From assembly GCA_020633075.1 (NCBI GenBank), contig JACKEI010000001.1:372001-436000 (forward strand): 64,000 bases of DNA, written 5' to 3'. Position 1 is the first letter of the stretch. Every line of letters begins with the position of its first letter. Positions 43,872 to 55,005 of the stretch are shown piece after piece. This stretch comes from Sandaracinaceae bacterium (lineage in GTDB: Bacteria > Myxococcota_A > Polyangia > Polyangiales > Houyiibacteriaceae). The position numbers and the translations under genes are program-made. The notes under the pieces are model-generated. The model worked only from the letters and a program-made list of their open reading frames with translations, was not told the origin of the DNA and made no database searches.

Positions 43872-44137
43872 GAGTTGGTCTTCTCGGCGCTCTCGCTCTC
43901 GTCCTGAGCGATGTCCCCGTCGTCCTCCAGCCAGCTGTTCAGCTTGGCTGCCACGTCTGCGGAGAGGTCGTTCCAGCCGTCTACCACCATTTGGCGCGCC
44001 GCCTCCAGCTTGGCTTCGAGGCGTTGAACGTCCGCGCGACCGTTGCTGCGAGCGTCCGCGCGCAGCTCCAACAGGTGGGCCTCGAGGCGCTTCTGCTTGG
44101 CCGACACGCGGTCCTTGAGTTCGTCGAACTGAGTCAT
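43868..44137 (-). CDS. Small coiled-coil protein
   Basis: An 89-residue, highly charged helical protein (FDELKDRVSAKQKRLEAHLLELRADARSNGRADVQRLEAKLEAARQMV) with heptad-like Leu/Ala/Val spacing. The C-terminus is acidic (DDGDIAQDESESAEKTN). There is no signal peptide. AAAGGA precedes the ATG by 5 nt, a good ribosome-binding site. It is the first gene of a two-gene operon with the small lipoprotein. Similar short coiled-coil proteins occur near stress genes, but I cannot assign a role. Confidence 0.65.
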   Translation of the reverse strand: MTQFDELKDRVSAKQKRLEAHLLELRADARSNGRADVQRLEAKLEAARQMVVDGWNDLSADVAAKLNSWLEDDGDIAQDESESAEKTNS

Positions 44138-44359
44138 GGGAGTCCTTTGTTTCGCCTGGAATGCACGGTAAGTGCTCGGCGCGCGGCGTACCTACGCACG
44201 TTCCGTGCCACGTGCGTCCGCGCCGCCCTTGGCGCGCTGCGGTGCCGTCGCGCAGCTCTTGCGCTGCCCCTGCCGTCCATCCCTCTCGCACAGCCCCCCA
44301 AATCTGATGGGAATTGCGCCCGCGTAGGAGACGGACCGCCACGTGCATTGAGCCCGCCC

Positions 44360-44917
44360 ATGACCAAGCGCACACTCACGGTCCTCGCGTTCGCGTTCGC
44401 GGCCTCCTTCGCGACGTCCCCGGTGGCACACGCGCAGCAGGCGCCAGCGGTGACGCTCGAGCTCCCACACGCGACCGTGTCCTCTCCGGAGCGGCTGCGG
44501 ACGGAGCTCACCAGGCTCCTCGGCGCCCCGGTCGTGCGCCCGGCCGATCAGCGCGCGACGGGGGCTCGGGGGACGCTGTCGATCCTCCTGAACTCCGACG
44601 GGAGCGCGGCCCACGTTCAGTACCGGCGGCATGGGTACCGGGACCCGATCCTCGTCGTGGTCCGCACGCGGACGCCGAGCCGCGACGGGCTCTGGGCCGC
44701 GGAGGCCGGCGCCGCCGTGGTTCGCACGGTCGACGAGTGGTCCGCAGAGTACACGGAGGTCCTCGACCCGTGGCTGGCCGGGCACTGCGCGCAGTCCCTC
44801 ACGGACCCCTTCCCGGCAGACGGCGACCGACCCGTCGTCGCCGTGGAGTTCGTCTTCGTCGGCGAGGACATCGTCGACCCCTGGCGCGAGGCGCTGCGGG
44901 CCGCGACGAGGCGCTGA
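44360..44917 (+). CDS. Secreted protein of unknown function
   Basis: A 185-residue protein with a signal peptide (LTVLAFAFAASFATSPVAHAQ). The mature part is an alpha/beta protein with no known motif: APAVTLELPHATVSSPERLRTELTRLLGAP at the N-terminus and a pair of cysteine-poor strands later. The start is the ATG at 44360, which gives a well-formed signal. It stands alone, divergent from the coiled-coil gene 222 bp away. Confidence 0.6.
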   Translation: MTKRTLTVLAFAFAASFATSPVAHAQQAPAVTLELPHATVSSPERLRTELTRLLGAPVVRPADQRATGARGTLSILLNSDGSAAHVQYRRHGYRDPILVVVRTRTPSRDGLWAAEAGAAVVRTVDEWSAEYTEVLDPWLAGHCAQSLTDPFPADGDRPVVAVEFVFVGEDIVDPWREALRAATRR

Positions 44918-44975
44918 GGCGTAGCGGCGGCACAGGGTCGTCCCCGACGCTCCATGCCCGGCGCCGTCCGTGAGC

Positions 44976-45449
44976 TCACGAGCGCGGCATGTCGTCCGCG
45001 GGGGCCGTGCGGCGATACGTCGCCGCCTGACCGCAGGGCTGCCCGTCCGCGTCGAGCACGTTCCAAACGGTCACGTCCTCAATCCAGAAGCGGCGGCCGG
45101 ACTTGGCGATGCGCAGACCGCGGTAGCCGCGCGCGTACCCGTCTCGGGCGACCGCGCTCAGCAGGGCATCGCGCTCGGCGCGGTTGGGCGCCTCCGCCGA
45201 CAGGCGCGACGGCATGCCGACGAGCTCGTCCCAGCTGTACTCGAAGCAGCGCAACGCGGCGCGGTTGGCGTACACGAAGCGCGGGTCGGCCTCCGCGCTG
45301 TGCGCCAGCAGGCAGTACGGAGCGCTCTCGTCCAGCCAGCGCGCGAGCGCGAGCGGGTCGCGCGTGCCGGGCTCGAGGGGCTCGCCCACCAGGCGCTGAT
45401 ACGAGTCCACGATGGCGTCGAGGGGCGAGAGGCTGTGAGGGGGGGCCAT
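44976..45449 (-). CDS. MEKHLA/PAS-domain protein
   Basis: A 157-residue protein made of one PAS-like MEKHLA module: SLSPLDAIVDSYQRLVGEPL, WLDESAPYCLLAHSAEADPRFVYANRAALRCFEYSWDELVGMPSRLSAE and GYRGLRIAKSGRRFWIEDVTVWNV. MEKHLA domains bind small ligands or sense light or redox. In bacteria they are found alone, as here, without an output domain. TATCAT ends 8 nt before the ATG at 45449. An upstream in-frame start (45485) is less likely. Confidence 0.85.
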   Translation of the reverse strand: MAPPHSLSPLDAIVDSYQRLVGEPLEPGTRDPLALARWLDESAPYCLLAHSAEADPRFVYANRAALRCFEYSWDELVGMPSRLSAEAPNRAERDALLSAVARDGYARGYRGLRIAKSGRRFWIEDVTVWNVLDADGQPCGQAATYRRTAPADDMPRS

Positions 45450-45599
45450 GTGGCGGGATGATAGGCGAACTCGCGCGGCGGCCACGCCGTAGTGTGGCTG
45501 TCCACCCGCTCCAGGAGCAGCCCCCGGACGTCAGGCAGGACCCCGTGACCACGGACGATGCCGCCGCCCGTCCGGACTCAGCGCGACGGCCGCACGGCC

Positions 45600-45840
45600 G
45601 GCCGCGTGCCGCGCGGTCAGGCGCCGCTCATGGTCTTCTCGCACGGCCACCTGGTTTTCGGCGGCGGCAACCACGCCGTGGCCCGCCAGTTCGTGCGCAA
45701 CGGCTGGACCGTCGTGGCGCCCGTTCACACGGGCAACACGACCTTCGACAGCATCGAACCGCTCCCGCTGGACTTCGAGGCGGTGCGTGCCGACGACCGT
45801 GACCTACGCGCGACACGGCCGCTGAGACGGGCGCCGGTGG
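45600..45840 (+). pseudogene. Alpha/beta-hydrolase N-terminal fragment
   Basis: PLMVFSHGHLVFGGGNHAVA, RQFVRNGWTVVAPVHTGNT and the following 20 residues match the first strands of a secreted alpha/beta-hydrolase (dienelactone hydrolase or PAF-acetylhydrolase type). The nucleophile elbow GxSxG and the rest of the fold never appear and no signal peptide or start codon is in place. It is a broken gene fragment between the MEKHLA and VWA genes. Confidence 0.5.
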
Positions 45841-46019
45841 TCACCCCCGCTTGGCACACCCTGGCACGTGCTGCGCGCTGGACGGCCGTGGCGGCGCGCC
45901 CGGGGTCATGGTCGCGCGCGCTCGTGCCCTGATTCTTCGGCGATTCCTCGCTCCACCGGGGTGGCACGGTGTTCGCACTGGTGTGCGCCGGTGACCCCAC
46001 GCAGGACGAGGAGCTCCAG

Positions 46020-47087
46020 ATGACGGGACGACGACACGGGATCGACGCGATGAGTAAGTGTCTTGGGCTGGCGGTAGGCGCGCTCGCGCTCGGCTGCACC
46101 GCAGCATCGGACGGAAGCTCCTCGTACGAGGGGGGCTCGTACGCGTGGGGCCCGCCCGCGGAGCTCAGTGCCAGCAACAACAACACCACGGGGGGTGACC
46201 CCGCACCCGGCACGCTCACGGCCGGGGTCTGGGACGACAACCTCAACCCCGAGCGCTTCGCGGCGTTTCGCGACGAGCTGCTGCAGCGCGGGTCCACGGA
46301 GCTGCCCGACTACACGGACGCGGAGCGCGCGGCTGCGCTGGACAGCGCCGCGCCCCAGGCCCGCGTGACCCTCGAGGTCGCCCTCGTGATCGACGCGACC
46401 GGCAGCATGGGCGATGAGCTCGAGTACCTGAAGGTGGAGCTCGGCAGCATCGCGCAGTCGGTGTCCGAGACTCACCCGAACGCGACGCCGCGCTGGGCGC
46501 TGGTCGTTTATCGCGACGAGGGGGACGAGTACGTCACGCGCCGCTTCGACTTCGGGGACGTTGACCCCATGGTCCGGCACCTTCGCAACCAAGCAGCCGA
46601 TGGCGGGGGCGACTACCCGGAGGCGGCCGACCGGGCGCTGGCCGACGCGGCCACACTCGGCTGGTCCACGGACGCGGCCTCAGCGCGGCTGCTCTTCTGG
46701 GTGGCGGACGCCCCGCACCACCCGGAACGAACGCCTGAGCTCGAAGCCGCCGTGCGCTCGCTACGCGACCAGGACGTGCGCATCTACCCGGTTGCGTCGA
46801 GCGGCGTCGACGACGCGACCGAGTGGACCATGCGCAGCGCCGCCCAGCTCACGCGGGGCCGCTACCTGTTCCTGACCGACGACTCCGGGGTTGGCCTCAC
46901 GCACTCGGAGCCCAGCATCCCTTGCTACTTCGTCACCACGCTGGCCGACGCGATGGTCCGCATGATCGAGATCGAGCTGAGCGGCGTGTACGCCGCACCC
47001 GCCGCGGACTCCGTGCTCCGCGAGAGCGGCACCATCGTGGACGGCGTCTGCTTCGACGGTGAGGCTCCCATCGCGACGGCGTACTGA
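46020..47087 (+). CDS. VWA-domain lipoprotein
   Basis: A 355-residue predicted lipoprotein (lipobox ALALGC, Cys26). After an Asn/Gly/Ser-rich linker, residues about 115-320 form a von Willebrand A domain. VALVIDATGSMGDE carries the MIDAS DxxGS variant, and the fold continues through ALVVYRDEGDEYVTRRFDF, LLFWVADAPHH and VRIYPVASSGVDD. Such proteins bind partners through a metal ion at the cell surface. AGGAG lies 6 nt before the ATG at 46020, deciding between this and ATG 46050. The next fragment on the other strand is an AraC remnant. Confidence 0.85.
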   Translation: MTGRRHGIDAMSKCLGLAVGALALGCTAASDGSSSYEGGSYAWGPPAELSASNNNTTGGDPAPGTLTAGVWDDNLNPERFAAFRDELLQRGSTELPDYTDAERAAALDSAAPQARVTLEVALVIDATGSMGDELEYLKVELGSIAQSVSETHPNATPRWALVVYRDEGDEYVTRRFDFGDVDPMVRHLRNQAADGGGDYPEAADRALADAATLGWSTDAASARLLFWVADAPHHPERTPELEAAVRSLRDQDVRIYPVASSGVDDATEWTMRSAAQLTRGRYLFLTDDSGVGLTHSEPSIPCYFVTTLADAMVRMIEIELSGVYAAPAADSVLRESGTIVDGVCFDGEAPIATAY

Positions 47088-47106
47088 CCCGGCCCGCGGA
47101 GCCCCA

Positions 47107-47355
47107 CTAGGACACCCGCAGCGTCGCTGCGGCGATGCCGAACATGCGCCGGAAGGTCCGGCTCAGGTGGGCCGAGTCGGCGAAGCCAGCGGCGTGCGCG
47201 GCCTCCGTGAGTGGCGTGCCCGCCGCGAAGAGCTCGACCGCGCGCTGGAGGCGCAGCCAGAGTCGCTGCACACGGCCCGTAGGTCTCGGGCGCCACGAAG
47301 AGGTGTGGACCCGGCCGCACCCCTTCGTGCCCATCACGCGGAGCGTAGCGGACAC
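47107..47355 (-). pseudogene. AraC-family regulator, C-terminal fragment
   Basis: The 82 codons end with RLQRAVELFAAGTPLTEAAHAAGFADSAHLSRTFRRMFGI, the second helix-turn-helix and closing signature of AraC/XylS proteins. The first helix-turn-helix and the sensor domain are missing and the part before it (VHTSSWRPRPTGRVQRL) does not fit the family. It lies just downstream of the hydrolase gene on the same strand and is probably a gene relic. Confidence 0.65.
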
Positions 47356-47376
47356 GTCAGCGCCGCGGCAACGCGC

Positions 47377-48210
47377 TCAGTCCGACCCCGTGCTCGGCAG
47401 CACGCTCAGGATGACCTCGACCACCTCGGCGGGGTGACTGAGCTGCAAGTAGTGCCCGGCGCCCTGGAACACGATCTGCTCTCCGTCCGCGGCCTCGTCG
47501 GCGAGCTCGCCGAGCATGGATTGCCACAGCGCTTCCAGCGCCTCCGTGGCCCCGTGGGAGGTCGCGGTCAGCACGCGCACCGGGTAGTCGCCGAAGGTGC
47601 CTGCGGCGGCTATCTGGGCTGCCGCGCTCGCGGAGTCGGTGTACTCGGCACGCTGCACCGCAGGGAGCGTCGCGAGCACCGACTCGGGGAGGGTGCAGCC
47701 GGTCAGCTGGGCGTCCATGCAGGCCGTGGTGAAGTCGCGATGGCGGGGGTCCACCAGCACCAGCGCGGCGACCTCGTCGGGGTGGGTCTTGGCGAATAGC
47801 TCCATGTACGTCCCACCCAGCGAGTGGCCCACCAGCACGTAGGGCGGCGCGTAGCCGCGGGCCGTGAGCAGCGCGCGGAGGTCCTCCACGATGTGCGCGG
47901 CGTCGCGCGGCGTGGTCGTGGCCTCGCTCCTGCCGTAGCCGGGGCGCGAGTAGGCAAACACCTGCGCGTCACGCGCGACCTCCGTGGCGGTGGCCTCCCA
48001 CGGGCTCCATCCGTCGCCAAGCCCCGACTCGAACACCACGGTCGCGGGGCCGCTGCCTAGCTCGACAACCTCCACGTCCCGGCCCGCGACTTGGACCACG
48101 CTCGGCCCGTGCGCGGCGCTGCAAGCCGACCATGAGACCAACGCGAGCACCGCGGTGGCGCTGGCGAAGGCCCGGCGTGGGGCGGGGGTCCGTGCGGGCT
48201 TGGTGGTCAT
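47377..48210 (-). CDS. Alpha/beta-hydrolase lipoprotein
   Basis: A 277-residue exported hydrolase. The signal ends LVSWSAC (Cys30), a lipobox-like site. The fold is complete: oxyanion region VVFESGLGDGWSPW, FAYSRPGYGRS, nucleophile elbow VGHSLGGTYMEL, acid-strand VLTATSH and the His in QGAGHYLQLSHP. It resembles esterases and haloperoxidase-like hydrolases; the substrate is unknown. ATG 48210 is chosen as giving a compact signal, though the frame extends upstream to 48249. AraC debris follows the gene. Confidence 0.87.
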   Translation of the reverse strand: MTTKPARTPAPRRAFASATAVLALVSWSACSAAHGPSVVQVAGRDVEVVELGSGPATVVFESGLGDGWSPWEATATEVARDAQVFAYSRPGYGRSEATTTPRDAAHIVEDLRALLTARGYAPPYVLVGHSLGGTYMELFAKTHPDEVAALVLVDPRHRDFTTACMDAQLTGCTLPESVLATLPAVQRAEYTDSASAAAQIAAAGTFGDYPVRVLTATSHGATEALEALWQSMLGELADEAADGEQIVFQGAGHYLQLSHPAEVVEVILSVLPSTGSD

Positions 48211-48312
48211 GGCGGCCTCGTGGCGTTGGAGGGTAGCAGTAGACGGCACGCCACCGGGAGAGCTACAGTCCGCGCGCGTCTCCAGGGGAGGCTATACGAG
48301 AAGGAGACGACG

Positions 48313-48978
48313 ATGAGCAAGCAGGTTGCGCGGCTGTCCGCGTTGGCGATCGCATTGGTGTCGGTTTGTGTGGTGGGCTGCGAGGAGGACGCGCCGCGTT
48401 GCACCAGCACGCTCGACTGTGAGGAGGGGGTGTGCGGTCCGCGTGACCGCTGCCAGACGGGTGAGGTGGGCAACCCCTGCGACGAGGCCTCGCACTGCCT
48501 GGGCACGTGCGGTCCCAACGGCACGTGTCAGCTGGGGCTCGCGGGGGACCCGTGCGTGGGCGACCAGAACTGCGAGTACGCCCCCGGCGGCGCGGGCATC
48601 TTCGTGTGCGGGGACGCGGGCACGTGCGAGCGCGAGTACCGCTGCACGGGGTACGTCACGCCTTGCTCGCTGGTGTCCACGTACTCGTGTAGCTCCGTGG
48701 CGGGCTGCCGCACGGGCGGGTCCTGCGGTGGGTCGCCGGGCAGCTGCTACTCCCAGTACAGCAGCTACTCCTGCAACAGCCTGGACGGGTGCTACTGGAG
48801 CTCGTACTCCAACAACTGCTCCGGGTCGGCGCGCAGCTGCAGCCTGTACTTCTCGGAGTACACCTGTGAGGGGCAGGGCTACTGCTACTGGCTCCCAGAC
48901 TGCGAGGGCGTGGCCTACAGCTGCGGCAGCTTCGACGCGGCCACGTGCACTACGCAGCCGGGTTGCTACCTGGAGTGA
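48313..48978 (+). CDS. Cys-rich lipoprotein
   Basis: A 221-residue predicted lipoprotein (VSVCVVGC, Cys23). About 35 cysteines are spread through short repeats such as CGPNGTCQLGLAGDPC. The second half alternates Cys with Ser/Tyr-rich tracts (CYSQYSSYSCNSLDGCYWSSYS). These will form many disulfides in the envelope. Function is unknown; proteins like this are frequent in Myxococcota. AAGGAG stands before the ATG at 48313, fixing the start. Confidence 0.75.
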   Translation: MSKQVARLSALAIALVSVCVVGCEEDAPRCTSTLDCEEGVCGPRDRCQTGEVGNPCDEASHCLGTCGPNGTCQLGLAGDPCVGDQNCEYAPGGAGIFVCGDAGTCEREYRCTGYVTPCSLVSTYSCSSVAGCRTGGSCGGSPGSCYSQYSSYSCNSLDGCYWSSYSNNCSGSARSCSLYFSEYTCEGQGYCYWLPDCEGVAYSCGSFDAATCTTQPGCYLE

Positions 48979-49058
48979 GGCGCGGGGCCTGCCGGCCCAC
49001 CTGGTGACGCTCAGGCGGCCCTTGACCCGGCCGCCCGAGCGCGTCACATAAAGAGGAC

Positions 49059-49075
49059 CAATCTAGTCTCGATTG
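49059..49075. promoter_or_regulatory. Inverted repeat at the suf promoter
   Basis: CAATC (49059-49063) and GATTG (49071-49075) flank 7 nt that contain the possible -10 box TAGTCT (49064-49069), 14 nt before the regulator's ATG. A repressor bound here would block the promoter. The gene it precedes encodes an Fe-S-binding Rrf2 regulator, so autoregulation is the natural guess. Confidence 0.4.
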
Positions 49076-49083
49076 CTCCTCCC

Positions 49084-49548
49084 ATGCTGCGCATCTCCAA
49101 GCTCACCGACTACGGCATCGTCATCGCGACGCACCTCGCGTCCTGCGGCGGCCCGCATCCGGTCAGTGACCTGAGCGCCGAGACGGAGATCCCTGCGCCC
49201 ACCGTGGCCAAGGTGCTGAAGGCGCTGGCTCGGGCCGAGGTGGTCACCAGTCAGCGCGGCGCGCGCGGCGGCTATCAGCTGGCGCACCGGCCCGAGGACA
49301 TCAGCGTGGTGCGGGTCATCGAGGCGCTGGAGGGGCCCATCGCGGTGACCGAGTGCGTGGACGACGAGAGCGTCTGCTCGCACGAGGCCCGCTGCAACGT
49401 GCGGGCAAACTGGCAGCGCATCAACGACGCGGTCTACGCGGCGCTGGACGGCATCAAGCTCTCGGACATGGCGGAGCCCGGTGGCGCGCGGCTGGTGCAG
49501 CTGGTGCGCAGCGCCGGCGAAGCAAACAGGGCGCGCATCGGCGTGTGA
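49084..49548 (+). CDS. Rrf2-family Fe-S regulator of the suf operon
   Basis: A 154-residue Rrf2 transcription factor of the SufR/IscR type. The winged helix covers residues 5-80 (KLTDYGIVIATHLAS ... VAKVLKALARAEVVTSQRGARGGYQL). The cluster-binding loop has Cys91, Cys98 and Cys104 (ECVDDESVCSHEARC), the three ligands needed for an [Fe-S] cluster. In this family cluster loss changes DNA binding, so Fe-S demand sets suf expression. It is first in the operon, 42 nt ahead of sufB. A palindrome overlaps its promoter. Confidence 0.92.
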   Translation: MLRISKLTDYGIVIATHLASCGGPHPVSDLSAETEIPAPTVAKVLKALARAEVVTSQRGARGGYQLAHRPEDISVVRVIEALEGPIAVTECVDDESVCSHEARCNVRANWQRINDAVYAALDGIKLSDMAEPGGARLVQLVRSAGEANRARIGV

Positions 49549-49590
49549 CAGAACGGCGGCCGGGCGTGCCCCGGCCGAGATGGTGACCAA

Positions 49591-51039
<1,449 letters not shown>

Positions 51040-51052
51040 GTGGAGAGACACC

Positions 51053-51798
<746 letters not shown>

Positions 51799-51802
<4 letters not shown>

Positions 51803-53205
51803 TCGAAGTGCAGGCGAGTCAGGGGCCGGAGGACATCGCCCTCTTGCGTCCCCAGCCGAACGGGCGCGTGGAGCACGCCGCCGCCGCGCCCAGCTTGACG
51901 GCGCTGCGTCGCGCGGCCGAGCGCGCCCTCGAGCAGCACGGGCTGCCGGGGCGCAAGGACGAGGCCTGGCGCTTCACCTCCGTGCGCGGCGCGCTCGAGA
52001 TCGCCCCCTCGGCCCCGGCGGAGCTCTGGTCGCTGGAGCGGGCGGGCGACGACGTGCGCGCGCACTTCGCCGCCGAGGCGTTCGTGCTCCCGGTGGTGGA
52101 CGGCGTGGCGCTGGTCACCGCGGTCGACAACCTGCCGGCCGGTGTGCAGCTGATGGCGCTGGACGACGCGCACCGCTCGTCCGTCGCGCCGGACCCGGTC
52201 TCGCTCGCGCCCGAGCGTCACTTCCGCGCGCTGAACACGGCCCGCTTCGAGCGCGGCGCGCTGCTGCGCATCGAGGGGCAGCTGGAGCGCCCGGTGCACG
52301 TGATCTACGTGAGCACGGGGGTCTCGGTGGCCCACGCCAAGCTGCACATCGAGGTGGTGGCCGGCGCGCGCGCTACGGTCATCGAGCACTTCGTCTCGCC
52401 TCGCAAGCGCGGCGCGGTGGGGCAGGGCGGTAGCGCAGACGGCGCCGCCAACGTGGACGTAGACGCTGGCCCGAGCGGGCAGGGGGACGCGCCGCCGCCC
52501 ACGCTGCTCAACGCCGTGACCGACGTGCGCGTGGGCCCGAACGCGGAGCTGGAGCACGTGCGCGTGCACCGCAGCACGCAGCTGCTGGTGGGCGACGTGG
52601 CGACCGAGCTCGGCAAGGACGCGCGCTACCACTCGCGGGTGGTCACGCTGGGTGGGCCGCTCATGCGCCTGAGCCTGCACCTGGCCTTCACGGGCAAGGG
52701 GGGCAGCGCCACCCTCGAGGGCGCGTACCACGTCGCCGGGCGCGACCACGTGGACCACCACACGCGCGTGGAGCACCGCGCCTCGCACTGCACCAGCCAG
52801 CAGGATTACCGCGGCGTCATCGACGGGCACGGCACCTCCGTGTTCGACGGCATCGCGTGGGTGCACCAGAACGCGCTGGTGAGCGAGGCGCACCAGCAGA
52901 ACCGCAACCTGCTGCTGTCGGACACCGCCGTGGCGCACACTAAGCCGCACCTGGAGATCGACACGGACTCCGTGGTGGCCAGCCATGGCGCGACGGTGGG
53001 CTCCATCGACGAGGACCAGGTCTTCTACCTGCGCTCCCGCGGCATGCGCGAGAGCCAGGCGCGCGCGCTGCTCACCTTCGCGTTCGTGCGCGAGCTGCTG
53101 CAACGCATTGGCGACGAGGGCACGCGCAAGCGGGTGGAAGAGGCCATGGCGGAGCGCCTGCCAGACGGCATGGGGCTGCTGGAGCTCTTTGGAGAGACGG
53201 CATGA
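51799..53205 (+). CDS. sufD: Fe-S scaffold subunit SufD
   Basis: A 468-residue SufD. The N-terminal helical part (GRKDEAWRFTSVRGAL) carries the typical WRFT signature. The beta-helix core contains VLNAVTDVRVGPNAELEHVRV-like repeats and ends with the conserved HQNRNLLLSDTAVAHTKPHLEI. The C-terminal SHGATVGSIDEDQVFYLRSRG pairs with SufB. A Gly/Ala-rich insertion of about 30 residues near residue 210 is unusual. It overlaps sufC by 4 bp and sufS by 4 bp. Confidence 0.93.
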
Positions 53206-54476
53206 CTGACCTAGCCCCACGCAAAGAGAGCCGCCGCGTGACGGCGCCGGCCACCGTGGTGTTCGACGTGCAGCGGGTGCGCGCGGACTTCCCGGCGCTG
53301 CACCAGCAGATTGGCAAGCACCCGCTGGTGTACCTGGACAACGCCGCCACGGCGCTCAAGCCGCAGAGCGTCATCGACGCGGTCAGCAGCGTCTACGCGC
53401 ACGACTGCGCGAACATCCACCGGGGCGTGCACACCCTCTCGCAGCGGGCCACGCAGCGCTACGAGGACGCGCGCGACAAGGCGCGGCGCTTCCTGAACGC
53501 GCCCAGCGTGGAGGAGACCATCTTCGTGCGCGGCACCACCGAGGGCATCAACCTGGTGGCCCACAGCTACGCTCGCCCGCGGCTGCGTGAGGGGGACGAG
53601 ATCCTGATCACGGAGCTGGAGCACCACAGCAACATCGTCCCGTGGCAGCTGGTGGCGCAGGCCACCGGGGCCAAGCTGGTGGTGGCGCCCGTCAACGACG
53701 CGGGCGAGGTCACCGAGGAGGCCTTTGCCAACAAGCTGTCGGCGCGCACCAAGGTGGTGAGCTTTGCGCACGTGAGCAACGCGCTCGGCACCATCCTGCC
53801 GGCCAAGCGCTTCGTGGAGCTGGCCAAGGCGGTAGGCGCCGTGGTGTGCATCGACGGCGCGCAGGCGGCGCCGCACGCGCCGGTGGACGTGCAGGACCTG
53901 GGCTGCGACTTCTACGCCTTCAGCGGGCACAAGGTCTACGGGCCCACCGGCATTGGCGTGCTCTTCGGGAAGCGTGAGCTGCTGGAGGCCATGGTCCCGT
54001 ACCAGGGCGGCGGGGACATGATCGACCGGGTCACCTTCGAGGAGACCACCTGGAACGCGCTGCCCTACAAGTTCGAGGCGGGCACGCCGCACATCGCGGG
54101 GGGCATCGGCCTCGGCGCCGCCATCGACTACCTGACCGCGCTCGAGCCCTCTGCGCTCGCGGCGCACGAGCGCGACGTGCTGGAGTACGGCACGGCCAAG
54201 CTGCACGACGTGCCGGGGCTGCGCTTGATCGGCACCGCCAAGCACAAGGTGGGCGTGCTCTCGTTCCTCATGAGCGGCGCGCACCCCAGCGACGTGGGCA
54301 CCGTGCTGGACCAGGTCGGCGTGGCCGTGCGCACCGGTCACCACTGCACCCAACCCCTGATGGACCGCTTTGGCATCCCCGCCACCGCGCGCGCGTCCAT
54401 GGCCCTCTACACCACGCGGGCCGACATCGACGCGCTGGTGGCGGGCCTGCACCTGGTCCGGGAGATGTTCTCATGA
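53202..54476 (+). CDS. sufS: Cysteine desulfurase SufS
   Basis: A 424-residue group II PLP-dependent cysteine desulfurase that supplies sulfur for cluster assembly. PLP lysine: SGHKVYGPTG (Lys244). Active-site cysteine: RTGHHCTQP (Cys382). The cofactor Asp/Gln pair is in IDGAQAAPH, and the His stacking PLP is in LEHHSN. The N-terminal 20 residues before FPALHQQ are longer than usual. It is coupled to sufD by a 4-bp overlap and to sufT by another. Group II enzymes normally need SufE or SufU, neither of which is encoded here. Confidence 0.96.
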   Translation: MTDLAPRKESRRVTAPATVVFDVQRVRADFPALHQQIGKHPLVYLDNAATALKPQSVIDAVSSVYAHDCANIHRGVHTLSQRATQRYEDARDKARRFLNAPSVEETIFVRGTTEGINLVAHSYARPRLREGDEILITELEHHSNIVPWQLVAQATGAKLVVAPVNDAGEVTEEAFANKLSARTKVVSFAHVSNALGTILPAKRFVELAKAVGAVVCIDGAQAAPHAPVDVQDLGCDFYAFSGHKVYGPTGIGVLFGKRELLEAMVPYQGGGDMIDRVTFEETTWNALPYKFEAGTPHIAGGIGLGAAIDYLTALEPSALAAHERDVLEYGTAKLHDVPGLRLIGTAKHKVGVLSFLMSGAHPSDVGTVLDQVGVAVRTGHHCTQPLMDRFGIPATARASMALYTTRADIDALVAGLHLVREMFS

Positions 54477-54961
54477 GTGAGCAAGACGCCGACATCGAGG
54501 CCCTGAAGGTCAACAAGATCCCCGCGCCCGCGTCACGTGACCAGGCCAGCCGCGTGTTCCTGCCGACCTTCTTGCCGCCCATGCCGACCACCTCCGAGGC
54601 CGACATCAGCGAGGCCTACGGCGGCAGCGGCGTGAAGAGTGAGGCGCCCATCGACACGGAGGCGGTCAAGGCCGCCATCATCGAGACGCTCAAGACCGTC
54701 TACGACCCTGAGATCCCGGTCAACATCTACGAGCTGGGCCTGATCTACGACGTGGTGGTGGAGCCCGACGGCGAGGTGCAGATCGACATGACGCTCACCG
54801 CCCCGGCCTGCCCCGTGGCGGGCATGCTGGTCAAAGAGGTGGCCGACAAGTCCGGCGACGTGCCCGGCGTGGCCACCTCGCACGTGAAGCTGGTGTGGGA
54901 CCCGCCCTGGACCAAGGAGCGCATGAGCGAGGACGCCCTGCTCGAGTTGGGTATGCTCTAG
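54473..54961 (+). CDS. sufT: MIP18/DUF59 Fe-S maturation protein SufT
   Basis: A 162-residue protein. Residues ~65-155 are the MIP18/DUF59 domain (ALKTVYDPEIPVNIYELGLIY-like, then VQIDMTLTAPACPVAGMLVKEV and KLVWDPPWTKERMSEDA). The conserved Cys is in APACP. SufT-type proteins help pass clusters to client proteins. The N-terminal 60 residues form an unstructured extension. It closes the suf operon; its start overlaps the sufS stop by 4 bp. Confidence 0.92.
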   Translation: MSEQDADIEALKVNKIPAPASRDQASRVFLPTFLPPMPTTSEADISEAYGGSGVKSEAPIDTEAVKAAIIETLKTVYDPEIPVNIYELGLIYDVVVEPDGEVQIDMTLTAPACPVAGMLVKEVADKSGDVPGVATSHVKLVWDPPWTKERMSEDALLELGML

Positions 54962-55005
54962 GCGCGCGACCGCCGGCGGACCTCGTCGGCGGCGTCGTCC
55001 CGCTC

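Noticed and set aside
48400..48960. Repeated Cys/Ser-rich tracts considered as a possible CRISPR-like array
   Set aside because: The repeats are codon-level protein repeats of variable spacing within an open frame, not uniform repeat-spacer units.
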